From NCBI GenBank assembly GCA_019054805.1, contig JAHQIY010000008.1:2899501-2963500 (forward strand): a stretch of DNA of 64,000 bases. Reading direction: 5' to 3'. Each line of letters begins with the position of its first letter. The stretch's first letter is position 1. The notes below the pieces were generated by a model, which saw only the letters and a list, made by a program, of their open reading frames with translations, searched no databases and had not been told where the DNA came from. Positions 36,131 to 48,652 of the stretch are shown here, piece after piece. Source of the DNA: Brachionus manjavacas. Taxonomy: Eukaryota > Rotifera > Eurotatoria > Ploima > Brachionidae. The translations under genes and the position numbers were made by a program.

Positions 36131-39125
36131 GTTAATCAACAGGCTAGTGCCCATGTCATAAAGACCGATTAACACTCCATTTATTTAAATAAAAAAGTTT
36201 TAAAAATTAAAAATATTAATTGTTTATATAATTATTTAAAAAAATAAAACATTGATTTATTTAAATTAAATTTTTTGAATTTTTTTACAAAATCTGAGAA
36301 AATTAGATTTATGTTATTAAAAATTGAATGCTTAAATGTTGTAAATTTCAACATTGATCTCTTGATCACAAAGCAATTTATAAGTCGTGAATAGAAAAAT
36401 CCAAAAGTTTTTTCACCATTTACTGATTTAGATGTTGGTTCAATCAGATTCTTACTGTTCCTTAAATTATATTTTAAATTTCTTGAGTCATTTTTCATTA
36501 AATTCTGCTTTAGATTTTCAGGAGAGTAATGAAAGTATAGTGTTTTATAAGCTAAAGATAACATTCTATCTAGTATTCTATGTTGGAATGCATATAGGCC
36601 ATACTTTTCTAAGAAGTGATTAATATCGTTAAAGTTATTTGATTCAAATTTGAACTTAAACAATTTAAATATTGTCAAATAATAACTCTTAGCCAATTTA
36701 ATTATCGCCTCTTTTGAGAAATAGCACAAGAGAGTCGAGCAATAGTCAAAATAAGGTAATATAAACGTCTTAAAAAACTGTATTTTTACAGATGTTGATA
36801 GATAAAATAGTCTCTTAATGCTGAATAATTTTTTATTCAGAACTAATGAGATACTACATGCAAAATTAGAAAAATTAAGATTTTGATCAATTTTGTAACC
36901 TAAAAGAGTTATTTCTTCGACAACTTTTATTTCATTTCCACAAAGATTAATCATTTTGGGAATAATAGTTTTTCTTTTTGAAAAGATCATACAATGGGTT
37001 TTTGACCAATTTATATCAACCTTATTAAAATAACACCAATCACTAAAATTGTGGATAGTAGACGAAAAATTTTTTAAAACACTTTCTAAGTCCTTTTCAG
37101 AGTGACTAATCGTAGTGTCATCAGCGAACATTTTTATGTCAAATTTTCTTAAGAGATAAGGAAAATCATTAATAAAAATCAGAAAAAGAAGAGGACCTAG
37201 AACTGAACCTTGTGGAACACCTAACTTTAAAGCTGTAGGTTTTGATCTTTCATTACCAAGATGAACTATTTGAGATCTTTTGACAAAATAATTTGAAAGA
37301 AGACCTAAAGAATTATTGTCAAATCCATAGTGAAATAATTTTAAGAGAAGATGATTTGGATCAATCACGTCAAAAGCTTTTCTAAAGTCAATAAAAAGTG
37401 ATAAGGTAGTAAGTTTCTTTTCTTTGGCTAGATTTAATTCACTAAGATATTCATGAAATGCAGTCTGCATGAATGCCCAGGTCTGAATCCATGCTGTCCA
37501 TTAAAAAATTTATTATTAGATTCAAAATAGCTTGAAATTTGACGAGCCAGTAACTTTTCAAACAATTTTTGCAATTGGAGAAAGAACTGAAATAGCCCTA
37601 TAATTGTTAATGTCAGATTTAATACCTTTGTTTTTAAACAAAGGATTAACAATTGCTAACAATGGCAACTGGATGAGAACAATATTCGACGTTCGCGTTT
37701 CGTACGTGCCATCTGCAGCCAATCCGGCAGACGCGCCTAGTCGGCGCTTACCACCATAAATGAGCCTACGCCATGGCACCACTGCGAACGCATATAAATA
37801 TAAGCTGCCCGAAGTGATACCGGCAGCTTTCGAACTTTATTTTTAATTTTAATAAAAACGACTGACTCGTGGTCAAGCCACCGGTCAGCCAACATTTTTG
37901 CAAACAAGATAGCTCCTGTAGGGGCGGCTACTGAGAACTCCCTTCCCGAGTAGCCATCAACGACCCCAAGCTGATATTCACTTGCATCAGTGAACCAGAT
38001 GCGTTGCTTCCTGGGGGGACTCCTAAACTTGAGCCTGTCGCATTTTAGGAGCAGGCTCATATACCACCAGTAATCGCGCCTGGTGGTGACAGTCATGCGG
38101 AGGAAAGTATTTAAAATAGGCCCCACTTTCCAGTCATCAGGAATTGATTTTAATCGTAAGCATTCATTAAAAAGAAAAAGTAGTAAGGGAGCAAAAATTT
38201 CTGGTAGACCTTTTAGTATCTTAGGATGAATACCAATATATCCAGGTGAGCTAGAAGCTGGTAATTCATTTAAAGCTTCTTTAATTTCATCAATAGAAAA
38301 CTCATGAAATGAAAAACCAGGTGTTAGAAAACAATTATTTAATTTTAACTCTTTAAAACCGTCAAAAATAAATTTAGCTGAGTCAAGTTCACCGGACAAA
38401 GATGAAGACGCAATAGATGCAAAGCAGCTGTTAAACATCTCAACTTGATCAACGGGATTATAAGCCTTCATATCATCCCAAACTAGCTCTTCTGGAGAGC
38501 TGTCAAGATCAGCATCTCCTCTAGTTTTAATGGATGACTTGTAAAAATTCCAGAATTTTTTGGAATTTTTGAAATCTTTTGAGAATTTGGACTCAAAATA
38601 TGATTTCATTTTCTGACGGTTGAGTTTTTTGAAATCTCTTCTAGCCTCCCTGTAATCATTCAAATTAATAGAATCCTTACAATTCAAATAGTTATGATAG
38701 CAAAAATCCCTATAGTTTCTTAAGGTTCTTAATTCAGAATCAAACCAAGGATATTTTTGGTAATTCCTATCTTTTATTTTTTTCAATGGACAGCATTTAT
38801 CAATGGACAGTAAAATATTATCTTTAATAAAATTCCATTTATCTTCTATTCCTGAAAGTTTATCAATAAAGGTAAAACCAATTTTACTTAAAAATTGTCC
38901 AACTTTACTAATACTATTATCAGAAATTAATCGAAAATATTTTAAGCTAATTTTTTTCAAAGATTTTGATACAGAAAAAGAGCCGAAAAGAAATTTGTGA
39001 TCACTGAAAGGACATCCTACTATGCAAGAAATAGAATCAAAATTATCCTGATGTATTATATGATCTATATGACTTAATTTAACATTTATATTTTTAGAAT
39101 TGTAATTAATACCAATTCTTGTTGG
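36131..39125 (-). mobile_element. CR1/L2-like LINE, 5'-truncated, interrupted by a foreign insertion
   Basis: Coding runs from the end of the endonuclease (HIDHIIHQ and FSDHKF near 39000-39080) through a linker (37737-38960) into the reverse transcriptase (36232-37652). RT motifs include SLFIDFRKAFDVIDPNHLL, LGVPQGSVLGPLLFLIFIND, MFADDTTISHSE with the FADD catalytic box, and LLGYKIDQNLNF. The 3' end has a 7-bp stem (GTTAATC/GATTAAC, 36134-36180) and a short TTGAAA-like tail. The RT frame is split near 37434-37470, so the copy is probably inactive even without the insertion at about 37660-38120. Orientation is the same as the PIGW genes. Confidence 0.85.
37660..38120 (-). mobile_element. GC-richer insertion encoding an RNase H-like fragment, inside the LINE
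   Basis: The LINE protein is continuous on both sides: it reads IPDDWKV before the insertion and AIVNPLFKNKG after it. Between them lie about 450 nt of clearly higher GC content encoding RRDYWWYMSLLLK, RIWFTDASEYQLGVVDG and GAILFAKMLADRWLDHE. The TDAS core resembles the first acidic position of retroelement RNase H domains of DIRS or LTR type, which is inference from a short motif. The end points are approximate and I could not define a target duplication. Confidence 0.5.
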
Positions 39126-39936
39126 TTAACTGGTTATTGTTTTAAGAATGAAGTTTTTTAGAAATTCTCTAAACCTAATATCACCTTAAATAAAACTACT
39201 GTAGTTCAAAACTTATTTGAAAAAATTACCAATATTTTAATTTTGTGAATTTCTTAAAAAGCGTCTTAATACTTAACAAATATCTTACATTTAAGATTAC
39301 CTTGATATATGTTTTATATCATACTCTAGTAATATATCATTTAAAATTACTAAGAATAGCAATTTATGAACTTCAAAAGGATCGGTAAATTGTACTAATG
39401 GTACTTTTTATGTCATAATCTATCCTGACAAAGAAAAATATCATTATCATTTATCAACAGCGCTTTTTACTTAATTTGATTTCCATATAGGATAACAATA
39501 ATTGAAAAAATAACCCTAAACTTTACTATAATAAATTGTTTTGAAATTCATCATAACCTTTTTAATCATATTAGAAAACAATTCCTAATAAGACTTTCAT
39601 ATTCAACCAAAATTCATTAATCTGAAGGACAGACTATTCCCAAAGCATGAATTGATTTAGAATTGCTTGGAAATTAATCTTCGTTGCCTTACCGTGAATG
39701 AAAAAGTTTACATATTTTTTGATTTAATCAATGAACCTGGAAAGTTTAAGGAAAATTTCACAATCAGCAATGTTTAAATCAAAATTTTTTGAGAAAAGTC
39801 AACTAAATATTATTTTTCTCTAAAAATTAAAATAAATTTTTAAATTAAAACTAAATTTTTAGTTTAAGTAGTTCAGTCGAGTCTGAATGATACGATGGGT
39901 TTAGGCGGAAAAATGGACATCGTATTAACCAATATC

Positions 39937-40210
39937 TTAATAATAATAATAATAATATAAGCTACAGCAAGATAACTGCGGAGCAATGCTAGACATAGCC
40001 TCGCTATGGTAGCTGTCTGGTTTTACATACAGTATAATAATAATAAAGTTTATGTAGATAATGTTTTGCCCTAAAAAAAATTAATTAATTATTTCTGTTT
40101 TAAATAGCTATCCAGCTTGTTCTTAAAGTTGTTCTTAGATGATGTGTTGATTATTTCTGAGGGCAAACTTATTAATCAAATTTTCATGTTAAAGGATTGG
40201 AAGAAAAAAT
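39937..40210 (-). mobile_element. LINE 3' end fragment with hairpin and AAT tail
   Basis: The minus strand encodes SLPSEIINTSSKNNFKNKLD followed by SYLKQK and a stop, the typical last residues of CR1/L2-like ORF2. The 3' region contains CATAGC/GCTATG as a hairpin (about 39997-40015) and ends in a TAA/ATT microsatellite at 39937-39960. Confidence 0.75.
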
Positions 40211-41370
40211 TGAAAAAATTTTTTTTTTAAGGAATTATTGTATATAAAAAAAGAAAAAATAGATTAAAAAGAAAAATATTTATCAATTTTACTTTGAAAA
40301 GACTGATCTACGCTACAAAATTGATCTTTTTTAGACAACTGATCAATGAAAAAGAACAGTCTTCGTTCTTTTGGGCAAAATACAATCGTAGTTTATCTAT
40401 GCTATAGTTGTAAAGGTAATATTATGCCTTTTTTTAAATGGACGATCATTACCTATACTGTTAAAATACTTAAAACATTGCACAAATTATAAAAAAAAGT
40501 CGTCTTGGTAATGCAAGTCAATTTTTTTATTAATATAAGTGACATAATATTTAGAAAGAAACACTTTTTTTTTTCTTGAATTTTTTCTTGATTTGTTGTA
40601 CAAATTACTTAATTTACCGCCTAAATTATTTAAATTATGTTTAAATCCGATTGGAAAATTGTGGATTTACAAAAAAAATGTAAAGAGTTAAAACTTTCTT
40701 ACCACGACAGTAACAGTAACAGTAAATGTAACTGTAGCTGTTCTTTATTTTTAAGAACTACCATTGCTATCATTTGATTAGTCTTGCAGTATATTTGGGT
40801 AAAGTAATAACCCAATTTATAAAAGTTTCTATTGAACCAAAAGCCAAATCCGGTAGAAAGGATAAGGCTAAGTCTTGTTTAGTAAAACAATTAAATTAGG
40901 TAAAAACTAAGTAATTTAGGCTATAAATTAAGTAATTTTTGTTTTGATTTTTTTTTATTGGCTTTTATTTCACTTAAACTTGACTAAATAAAATAAACAT
41001 AAAATTAATAATTTTGTACGTCTTTTTTTGTATTAATAATTTTGTTCAAAAAAAATTTTATACGAAAATTAAGTAATTTGTACATTTTTTTATTCGAGAT
41101 TCTAAGTAAATTAACAGTACAGGTAATATTTCTTCTTTTTAAATCCGTTTAACCATCCATTGCTAGCTTTAAAATCAGTTTGATTTAACATAGTTGCATA
41201 TTTAATATCCTGAGCTTGAAACAATGGACCGTTAAGAGTACTATTTTTATATGACATAACCGATTTGAACTAGTGATCAAAGGCCTCTTCAATTTTAACA
41301 TAATTAGAACCTCTCATTCTTTTAAAAGTAGGATTGATTAAATTATTTTCATATAAGTTTTTTATCTTTT
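40210..41370. other. AT-rich spacer among LINE fragments
   Basis: No gene recognised. A short ACAGTA-type repeat lies near 40705-40735. Parts may be decayed LINE sequence, but I cannot support a frame. Confidence 0.35.
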
Positions 41371-41379
41371 CCTGATTCT

Positions 41380-41860
41380 CTGCCTACTAAATACTCTGCT
41401 GCATCGTTTAGCTTCTTCGAAGCTATGGCAGCAAATTAGACTGTTTCTTTAGCCATTTGTCCAAGTAAATTTTGAAGTTATTAATTGATTCAGTTGAGGA
41501 AAACTATTCCTAAAATCAATTACTCGGTTTGTTGAAGGAATAATATCGTTGCATTCAATTTTTCATATCTTCTCTAACTATGCATTTGTTATGTCTTCTT
41601 AAATTGTAAGACTGATTTCGAGAAAAATTAATACCATTTTCAAGATTGATAGATTCAAATCTGTATAATAATTTTAATAATTTTAAACAATTGGATCAAA
41701 CCGCCTCTTATTTTGAGATTAGTTAAGTTAAACATTTCCAGCCTTTGCGAGTAGTCATGTTTTCGAAGAGAAAGGATTATTCGTATCGCTATTTTTTGGA
41801 CCTTCCTGATTTCAGAAATTTCTTTTTCTTTTTTTAATTTTAATTTTTTCAATATTAAGA
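41380..41860 (-). pseudogene. Decayed LINE reverse-transcriptase C-terminus
   Basis: The frame at 41655-41852 reads VQKIAIRIILSLRKHDYSQR and LEMFNLTNLKIRGGLIQLFK, parallel to the VQRRATK and LSLTTLEIRR blocks of the LINE at 28248-28972. Downstream minus-strand pieces give INNFKIYLDKWLKKQSN near 41470-41500, a typical terminal block. Several frame breaks; dead. Confidence 0.7.
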
Positions 41861-41899
41861 AAATGGATACTATTCAATTGGCAAGTTTTTATTTATATT

Positions 41900-43035
41900 T
41901 AACTTTTCTTTTTCCACAGGGCAGTGTGTTAGGTCCTCTTTTCTTTTTAATTTTCATAAATGATCTAGCTCTTTTCCTAAAAAATCATGACATAAACTGT
42001 AAAATATTTGCTGATGATACCACTATCAATTTTTGTAGTTCTAATTTAAATGATTTAATAGACAACTTAAATAATTTCTTAGAAATAGTGTACAAATGGT
42101 GCCCGTTTAATCGTCTCGATATCAACTGGGATAAAACTAAAATAATGATTATCCATAACAAAAAAAACATAGTAATACCAGCATCATTTTCTTTTAGATC
42201 ATTCGAAATCGAGGTTGTACCTGAATTCAAGCTTTTAGGTGTTATAATAGATAATAAATTAAACTTTACTAGTCACGTTAACAATCTAAAAGCTACTATT
42301 AATAAAAAGCTAAACTCATTTAAGCAATTATTCTTTCTTTCAAAACCAGTAAAAATACAATTCTTTAAAACGTTCATATTGCCCCACTTTGATTATTGTT
42401 TATCACTAACCATCTATTTCTCCAAACCTGCTTTTCAATCTCTATCCAATTCATATTATATTTCGCTTTTCAAATTGATTCACTTCAAAGCCCAAGTTAA
42501 TTATCCTAATGATTTCAATACAATAAATAATAATCTTGAAATTCTAGGTCTTTACGGATTTCAACATAGGCTGATCATTAAGCTTTGCTGTTTTTCTTAT
42601 AAGATTTTAAAGAACCCAGAATCGCCTCTTCCACTTAAAACTCAACTTATTGTGAACGAATCACTTAACAAACCATATAATTTAAGAAACAGTAATAAAT
42701 TTTATACTCCAGGAAGTCTAGTGTTCAACTCTTTTGGTGAATTAACATTTCCTTCTTTTTTTCTAAATTTATCAACTCTTTTACACTGAAAGATCTAGAT
42801 TTAAATTTATCTCTTATTAGACAAAGAAAAATTAATAATGTAAATCTACACTTTATTGAGTTTATTCAAATGTTTCCCAAATTTGACATAGATTACATCT
42901 ATAATTTTCTTAATTATGTAAAATACATAAATATTTTTAATAAATGAGTGTGTTCACCATGTTCGCATGTAAGACTAATGTCTGCTCTGAACACATTGAA
43001 AAAAAAAATAAAAAAAAAATAAAAAAAAAATTACG
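41900..43035 (+). mobile_element. LINE reverse-transcriptase 3' half, opposite orientation
   Basis: The open frame to 42789 starts at the RT core: QGSVLGPLFFLIFINDLALF, KIFADDTTINF with the FADD box, DINWDKTKIMI, KLLGVIIDNKLNF and ILPHFDYC. It resembles the LINE at 36131-39125 but is diverged. After the first stop, decayed coding continues to about 42948. The 3' end has a stem GTGTTCA/TGAACAC (about 42949-42994) and an A-rich AAAAAAAT-type tail to about 43030. It is 5'-truncated next to the opposite-strand fragment. Confidence 0.8.
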
Positions 43036-44264
43036 TTTTTTCATTAAAACTCAATACTTAAGCATATTGAAATTTGAAATACAATTACGCAATTATTTTT
43101 TAGAAATGTAAAATTAAAAAAAAACTTGCCAATTTAAAAACTAAAATAAAAAGCTTTACACTCATAATTAATATTCAGATTTTTTTAATTTTTTATTTCA
43201 GATTGAAGTGATGCTTAGATTTGAACTACTACATGTTCTTGGTAAAATTGAAGAGATTTTTTAAGAATTATTAAAAAAACTACAAATAATCTACTAAAAG
43301 ATTTTTCACCGGACAAAATCAAATGAATTTAAATCGAAAATTTTGAATTTTTTTAAGACAAATTTAATGAAATAATTTTGTTTCATGACAATTTTTTTCA
43401 TAAATTTCTCGCAAAAAAATTTTAATAGCAAAAAAAATTATCGCTTCGTTACTCTCATATATAAAGATCTGCTTTTTTATCATAAGCTTTAATCAAATAT
43501 ACAACACATTCTAATTTAAATTTTTAACATTTTCTACCATTTTTACTCTAGAACCAAATATTTTGCACAGCTTCTTATATCTTATTATTTAGACTTTTAA
43601 CTACGGTAATTACATTTCTTTTTTTTAAATTCTCTTCCAAGTTTGATTACTATTCTTTTTCACAATGGATTTCTTTTGAAAAAAATTTTGAGTATCTAGA
43701 TCGGGTTAGTTAGCGGTCCATTTTTTACTAAAAAAGTAAAATTAAACAATTCAATTTATTTTTGCCAATTTGACATAAAATAGAAATCATTTCTTGTCTC
43801 AGAAGATGAAAACGAAAATATTTTCGATGAAATTTTTTGAAGATCCGTTACAAAAATTCAACCCTAATAAACAAAAATATTCTTAATTATAAAACAGATC
43901 TTGTGAGCATTCAGTGTAAGTAAATTTAAATAAAATATTAAAAATTGCTTTTATTTTTAGAACTAAAAAATTGATTGAGTTAGTTTTTTAATGGGAAAAA
44001 TAATAGTTCGCTAAGATAAACATAGTAAATTAAAAATTAAATAATTATTTTTAAATTTTTTTTCAAAATTATTGAATATTTTTATGCTATGAATTAAAAT
44101 TAGAATTTTTTTACTATTCAAATAGATTAATATTTCTAAAAAAATTTCATTTATTTAATATTATGGATATGTATCGAACCAGTTTCGTACTTAGAAAACA
44201 AGAAATGTGTATTAAATAATTCCGTACTATTAGAAATATAAAAAAAACAATAGTAATCATTAAA
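43036..44264. other. AT-rich spacer
   Basis: No coding or repeat structure that I can support. It lies downstream of PIGW copy C beyond the RTE fragment. Confidence 0.35.
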
Positions 44265-44600
44265 ATCACTGACCTGAGACATTGTCAAATGCTGACCTAT
44301 ACAGAAGAACAAATTCAGAGCCATTAAGTCAATGCATTAAAAACAAAAGACTGCGATGGCTTGGGCATGTACTTAGAATGAGTGAAACACGGATACCAAA
44401 AAGGGCCATTCAATGGACACCTCAAGGGCGACGTAAGGTAGGATGACCAGCAGTAACATGAAGGTCAACAATCACAAAAGAGCTCATCGAAATGGGTATG
44501 ACATGGGGAGAAGCAAGGTTAAAGGCAAAATATCGACTTGAGTGGAAATCAAAAGTAATGACCCTATGCTCCACAAGGAGTGAATAAGGAAAAAAAAAAA
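44265..44600 (+). pseudogene. RTE-like LINE 3' terminus with poly-A
   Basis: Plus-strand frames read NKRLRWLGHVLRMSETRIPK, RAIQWTPQGRRKVG, ELIEMGMTWGEA and VMTLCSTRSE, the standard C-terminal block of RTE/Nimb LINEs, ending in an A-run at about 44590-44600. At least one stop lies in the block. The poly-A ends only 30 nt before the terminal exon of PIGW copy C (opposite strand). Confidence 0.8.
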
Positions 44601-44630
44601 ATCATTAAAATGAAATTGATCTTTTATTCA

Positions 44631-47600
44631 TTAAATACTTTTTTTTCTCAAAAAATATCTCGAATATAAAAAATAAGCCAAAAAACTAAAAATAATTGAA
44701 TTTAAACTTAAAGTAAAAAATGCGTAAATGCTAGAAAATAAATTCAGATCAAAAGTAAGATTTAAAATTCCAGTAATATAATTAGAAATCATAAAAATTG
44801 TTAATCCAATTAATTTTGAATCAATAATATTTGAACTTGAATTGAATAAATCAATCAGACCTTCCATGCAATTTAAACTTTGCCATTTCGATTTTGTTAG
44901 CCATTTTTTGCAAACTCTTGCAAATATCACATTTGCCAATAAACAAACCAGCCAAAAAAATGATCCCTGAAGAAGCTAAATTGAAATTTTTTAATTTAAA
45001 TTTTAATTTAAAATTGGAATTGAAATAAAAAAGATGGTTGTTTTTTTTTAATTTAGATTATTAAAAAAATATTCTCTCAAGGCACTAAATCTGAAAAAAA
45101 TCAAACAATTTAATATTTTCTCCTAGATTATTTACAACAAAAAAAGAAGTTTTTTAATACTTACAATTTAAAAAATAATAATTTTCAAAAACAAAATTTA
45201 TTTTTTTGCGGTCTTATACCCATTTTTTTTCCATTAAATAACATGATTTAACACAGCATTAAATCCCTGAAATTTATATATAAAGCTCACTAATAAAATA
45301 ATAGATAATTAAAAAATTTTATCTTCGCACTCATTAAATTTATACTTCAAAATTTAAACAGAATACTTCAATTTTTATTTTATATTACTCAAATAATAAG
45401 ATTAAATAAAACAAAATAAATTAACATCAGATTTAATAAAAATTAGCCATTTATTATTTATTGGCTTATCCTTTATAAGTGACACATAATATGGTTTTTA
45501 TGCGATTCGATTTTTTTAGATTATTGCCACTTAATGCATTTTTAAATAAAAAATAATATAAAAAAATAAATCTAATGCATTTAAGCAAGGGAATCAATGG
45601 AACCGACAAGATAATTGAAAATCAATTTTTTTTTACACAGAATTAACTTGTATTTCTGCTTTCAATTTGACAGTTAAAATTTAAACATGATTTTAATGAT
45701 TTGCTTTAAGAGAAATTTTGAAAGAATAAATTTTCGAGATTCAAAATTTTTTACAATTGACTGATTATTTCTAAAGAACGATTGATTTTATTAATTTTGA
45801 AATCAAAATTAATAAACTAGACAAACAAAAATATAAAGGCCGATCTAAATTAAAACTAAAGTAAAAATGTATGAATTAATAAAACTTATTATAAACAAAA
45901 CAAATGCTATTAAATTTATCTAAAACAAATCGCGAAAAAGATCAAGGTGCTTATATTCAAAAACGACTTGAAGTGGACTAACCAAGTAAAATGTTGCATT
46001 AGTTGTGGAAACCGTATTTTGGGTATGATTGCTAAGATTTACTACTACTACTTTTTTTTGGATAAAACAATTCAAAATAAAATAAAGCCAACAGAAAAAA
46101 GTTAAAAAAAATGTTAACTAAAACAAAGTTTCAATTTAATTTATACTTTTTTAAATAAATTATCGAAAAACGAAATGGAAAAACGAATATTAAGTAATGT
46201 TCCAAAAATTATCAATTAAATTATCAAGTCTAGAAAATGAAAAAATAAATTCAAATTTTAATAAGCAAACAAACTTACTATAAACAAAACAAAAGCTAGA
46301 TTACAGATTCTTCTTGATGAATTCTGCACATAATTTCGTGTAAATTCCAATGCCAAATAGTAAAATGAACAATTGATAAGCAGAAACTTTAAACATTTTA
46401 TTGATCTTTTCATTTCAGCTAAACTGGAAGTAAAATTATATAAAAAATTAAATTAAAAGATATTGCTCTTTTTCAAGATACTTTTTTTCTTTCCGTATTG
46501 AATTTATTCTGTGACAAAGCCCATTGCCACCAATATAAATTGCCAAATATCCAAATGTGCTAAACAGACCCTCTTTATTCAACTCAATCAAATTCTGTCG
46601 TTTTATTGATACATTTAACAAATACATCCAAAACTCGTTTCTCATCAAAAACAGCTGATAGACTATGCCAATAGCCATCGAAAGCACATAGCATTTAAGA
46701 GGGCTTTTTTGGGTTATTGACTCACAAATTGTACCCAAAACCTTGAGGAATTAATATTTTATTTCTCAACCAAAATTAAAAAAAATAGAAAAAAGAACAA
46801 AATTTACTTTTACTACAAAAATTGTGAAAAAAAAATTCCAATGAAGTCCATATTCTGCAATATCAACATGATATCCCGTAATAAATACCAAAAATACTCT
46901 AACTAGTCCAAGAATTAGCAAAATACTTGATTTTTTGATTGTTTTTTTAATTTTGAGCAAAAGACTCCGATCGGTGTGCTCGAAATCGCTTGAATTTCGA
47001 ATGAAGCGCATTGAATGACTCAAAATAAAATAGCCCACGCCAATGTCCATCAATGAAAACCCAAAATAAACTGTTTTGGCATATTGAGGCTTGAAAATGC
47101 CAAAATCCACAGCAAGAATAGCCACGCTTGTAATAATTATGAGTGAACTTCGAAAATTTGTCACACTGTTTTTAATTATTTTTGAATCAAGATCAGACAC
47201 TGAATCATTGTCATCAGTGATTGCAATAGGCTCAAGTCTTGTTATCAAGTACCAACAGCATAGAGCCGCACATACAACCAAAACAATTGTGTTCAAATAA
47301 AGGTAATGGCTCAATAGAGTAATCGAAAGGATAATTGGTACTTGGTAGCTAACATAATCGATCCAAAACGAAAGCCTTAAAATGTTTTTTTTTTATTTTT
47401 CTTCTTTTATTAAATTTTAAAATGAATTTTTGATAGAAATAAATTACCAAAATTGTCTTCTTTGAGATTTGAAAATAGAACTGTATAAAATAATTTTGAT
47501 TATACCATTGAGAAATTGAATTAGAGTAAAAACAGTAAGAATGAAAAAAAATTCTGGTACTGAACTGTGAAATTTTTCGTTTTCTTTTATTGCTACTTTA

Positions 47601-47632
47601 TACTCTTCTACAGTTTCCTCATAATTTTCCAT
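44631..47632 (-). CDS. PIGW: GPI-anchor inositol acyltransferase PIGW/GWT1, tandem copy C
   Basis: Exons: 47448-47632, 46808-47375, 46482-46741, 46279-46423 and 44631-44975, with phases and internal exon lengths identical to copies A and B, giving about 500 residues. All PIGW blocks are intact and no frame is broken. Exons 2-5 are nearly the same as in copy B (exon 5 differs at a single residue, Ile for Phe, over the last 102 residues), so B and C are the youngest pair. The first 20 or so residues of exon 1 differ from both other copies. Intron 4 (44976-46278, 1303 nt) carries a LINE scrap at about 45930-46050. Its terminal exon nearly touches the RTE poly-A tail. Confidence 0.92.
45930..46050 (+). 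pseudogene. LINE reverse-transcriptase scrap in PIGW copy C intron 4
   Basis: The plus strand reads IKVLIFKNDLKWTNQVKCCI and NRILGMIAKI, matching the ISNDLKWSNQV and NSVLGSIRRT blocks of the LINE at 28248-28972. About 120 nt, cut at both ends, followed by a TAC/TACTAC repeat. Confidence 0.6.
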
Positions 47633-48652
47633 TATTTATTATTCATTTGATTTAAAATAAAAATTTTAGATTAATAAATGTTTCATCTAAATAACTACTT
47701 GTTATCTTTTAAATTTATTGATGCTTTTCAATCAAGATTTTTTGAATCTTAAATTAAAAATATTAATTTTTTTGCTGAAAAACTAAAAACTTATTAGTAA
47801 AACCATTAAATAAATTCATTAAGATTTCGTTAAATTAAGTTAATCGAAAATGTTTTATATTTGTTTAAAAATCTTTATTTCAACACTATTATTCATGAAA
47901 TAGGAAAACCACGAAATAAAATATTTTTCTTGAACTGTAGTAAACTTACTTAATTTTAGCATAAATTTATTGCTTTCGAATTTATAATATTTTTTTGACA
48001 ACTATCTATCGAATAAAACTTTAAAAATATTTTGGCTTTACCTTTGCTGTGTGTTTTCTTTTCAAAATTATTCCATTCAAATTTTAAGAATTATTATGTA
48101 TTAAATAAGAACAAAAATTAATTAAATTGAGTAAAAAACAATTTTCTAATACTTTTTGTTAAAATATAGTGTCTACAGGATTAAAATTTTTTTTATAAAT
48201 TAAATTAAATTAAATTTTTGCATGATATCATATATTTGTCATTATTAGAATCGTATAAACTTCAAAACTGAATCTTAAATAAGTTTCTAGACAAAATTGT
48301 TTAATTTTTTCAAAATCAAATAAAATTAAACATTTTATAAAACTGTTGCTATTGATTCTTTAAAATTTTTTTTGACAAAATGCTAGTAACACAAGTTAAC
48401 AAGCATTTGGTTGAAAATTTTCTATTTTTAGAATCAAATTCATGCCATACACGCTCAAATTTGATTTAATGATTCATTAATTTTTTTCTGATTGAAAATA
48501 TAATCATAGACTTTACTTTATAAATTTTGCTGAAAACAATAAACAAAAAGTTTTGAAAAAAGAGTATATACAATTTATTGTGATAATTTTACAATAAAAA
48601 TTACAAAATCTATTTTAAAGAAAAATCCAAATTAAAAGAAAAAATAGTTTGT
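47633..48652. other. AT-rich spacer between PIGW copy C and SMC4
   Basis: No open frame or element recognised. Both neighbours are on the minus strand, so it holds the SMC4 3' end and the copy C promoter side. Confidence 0.4.
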
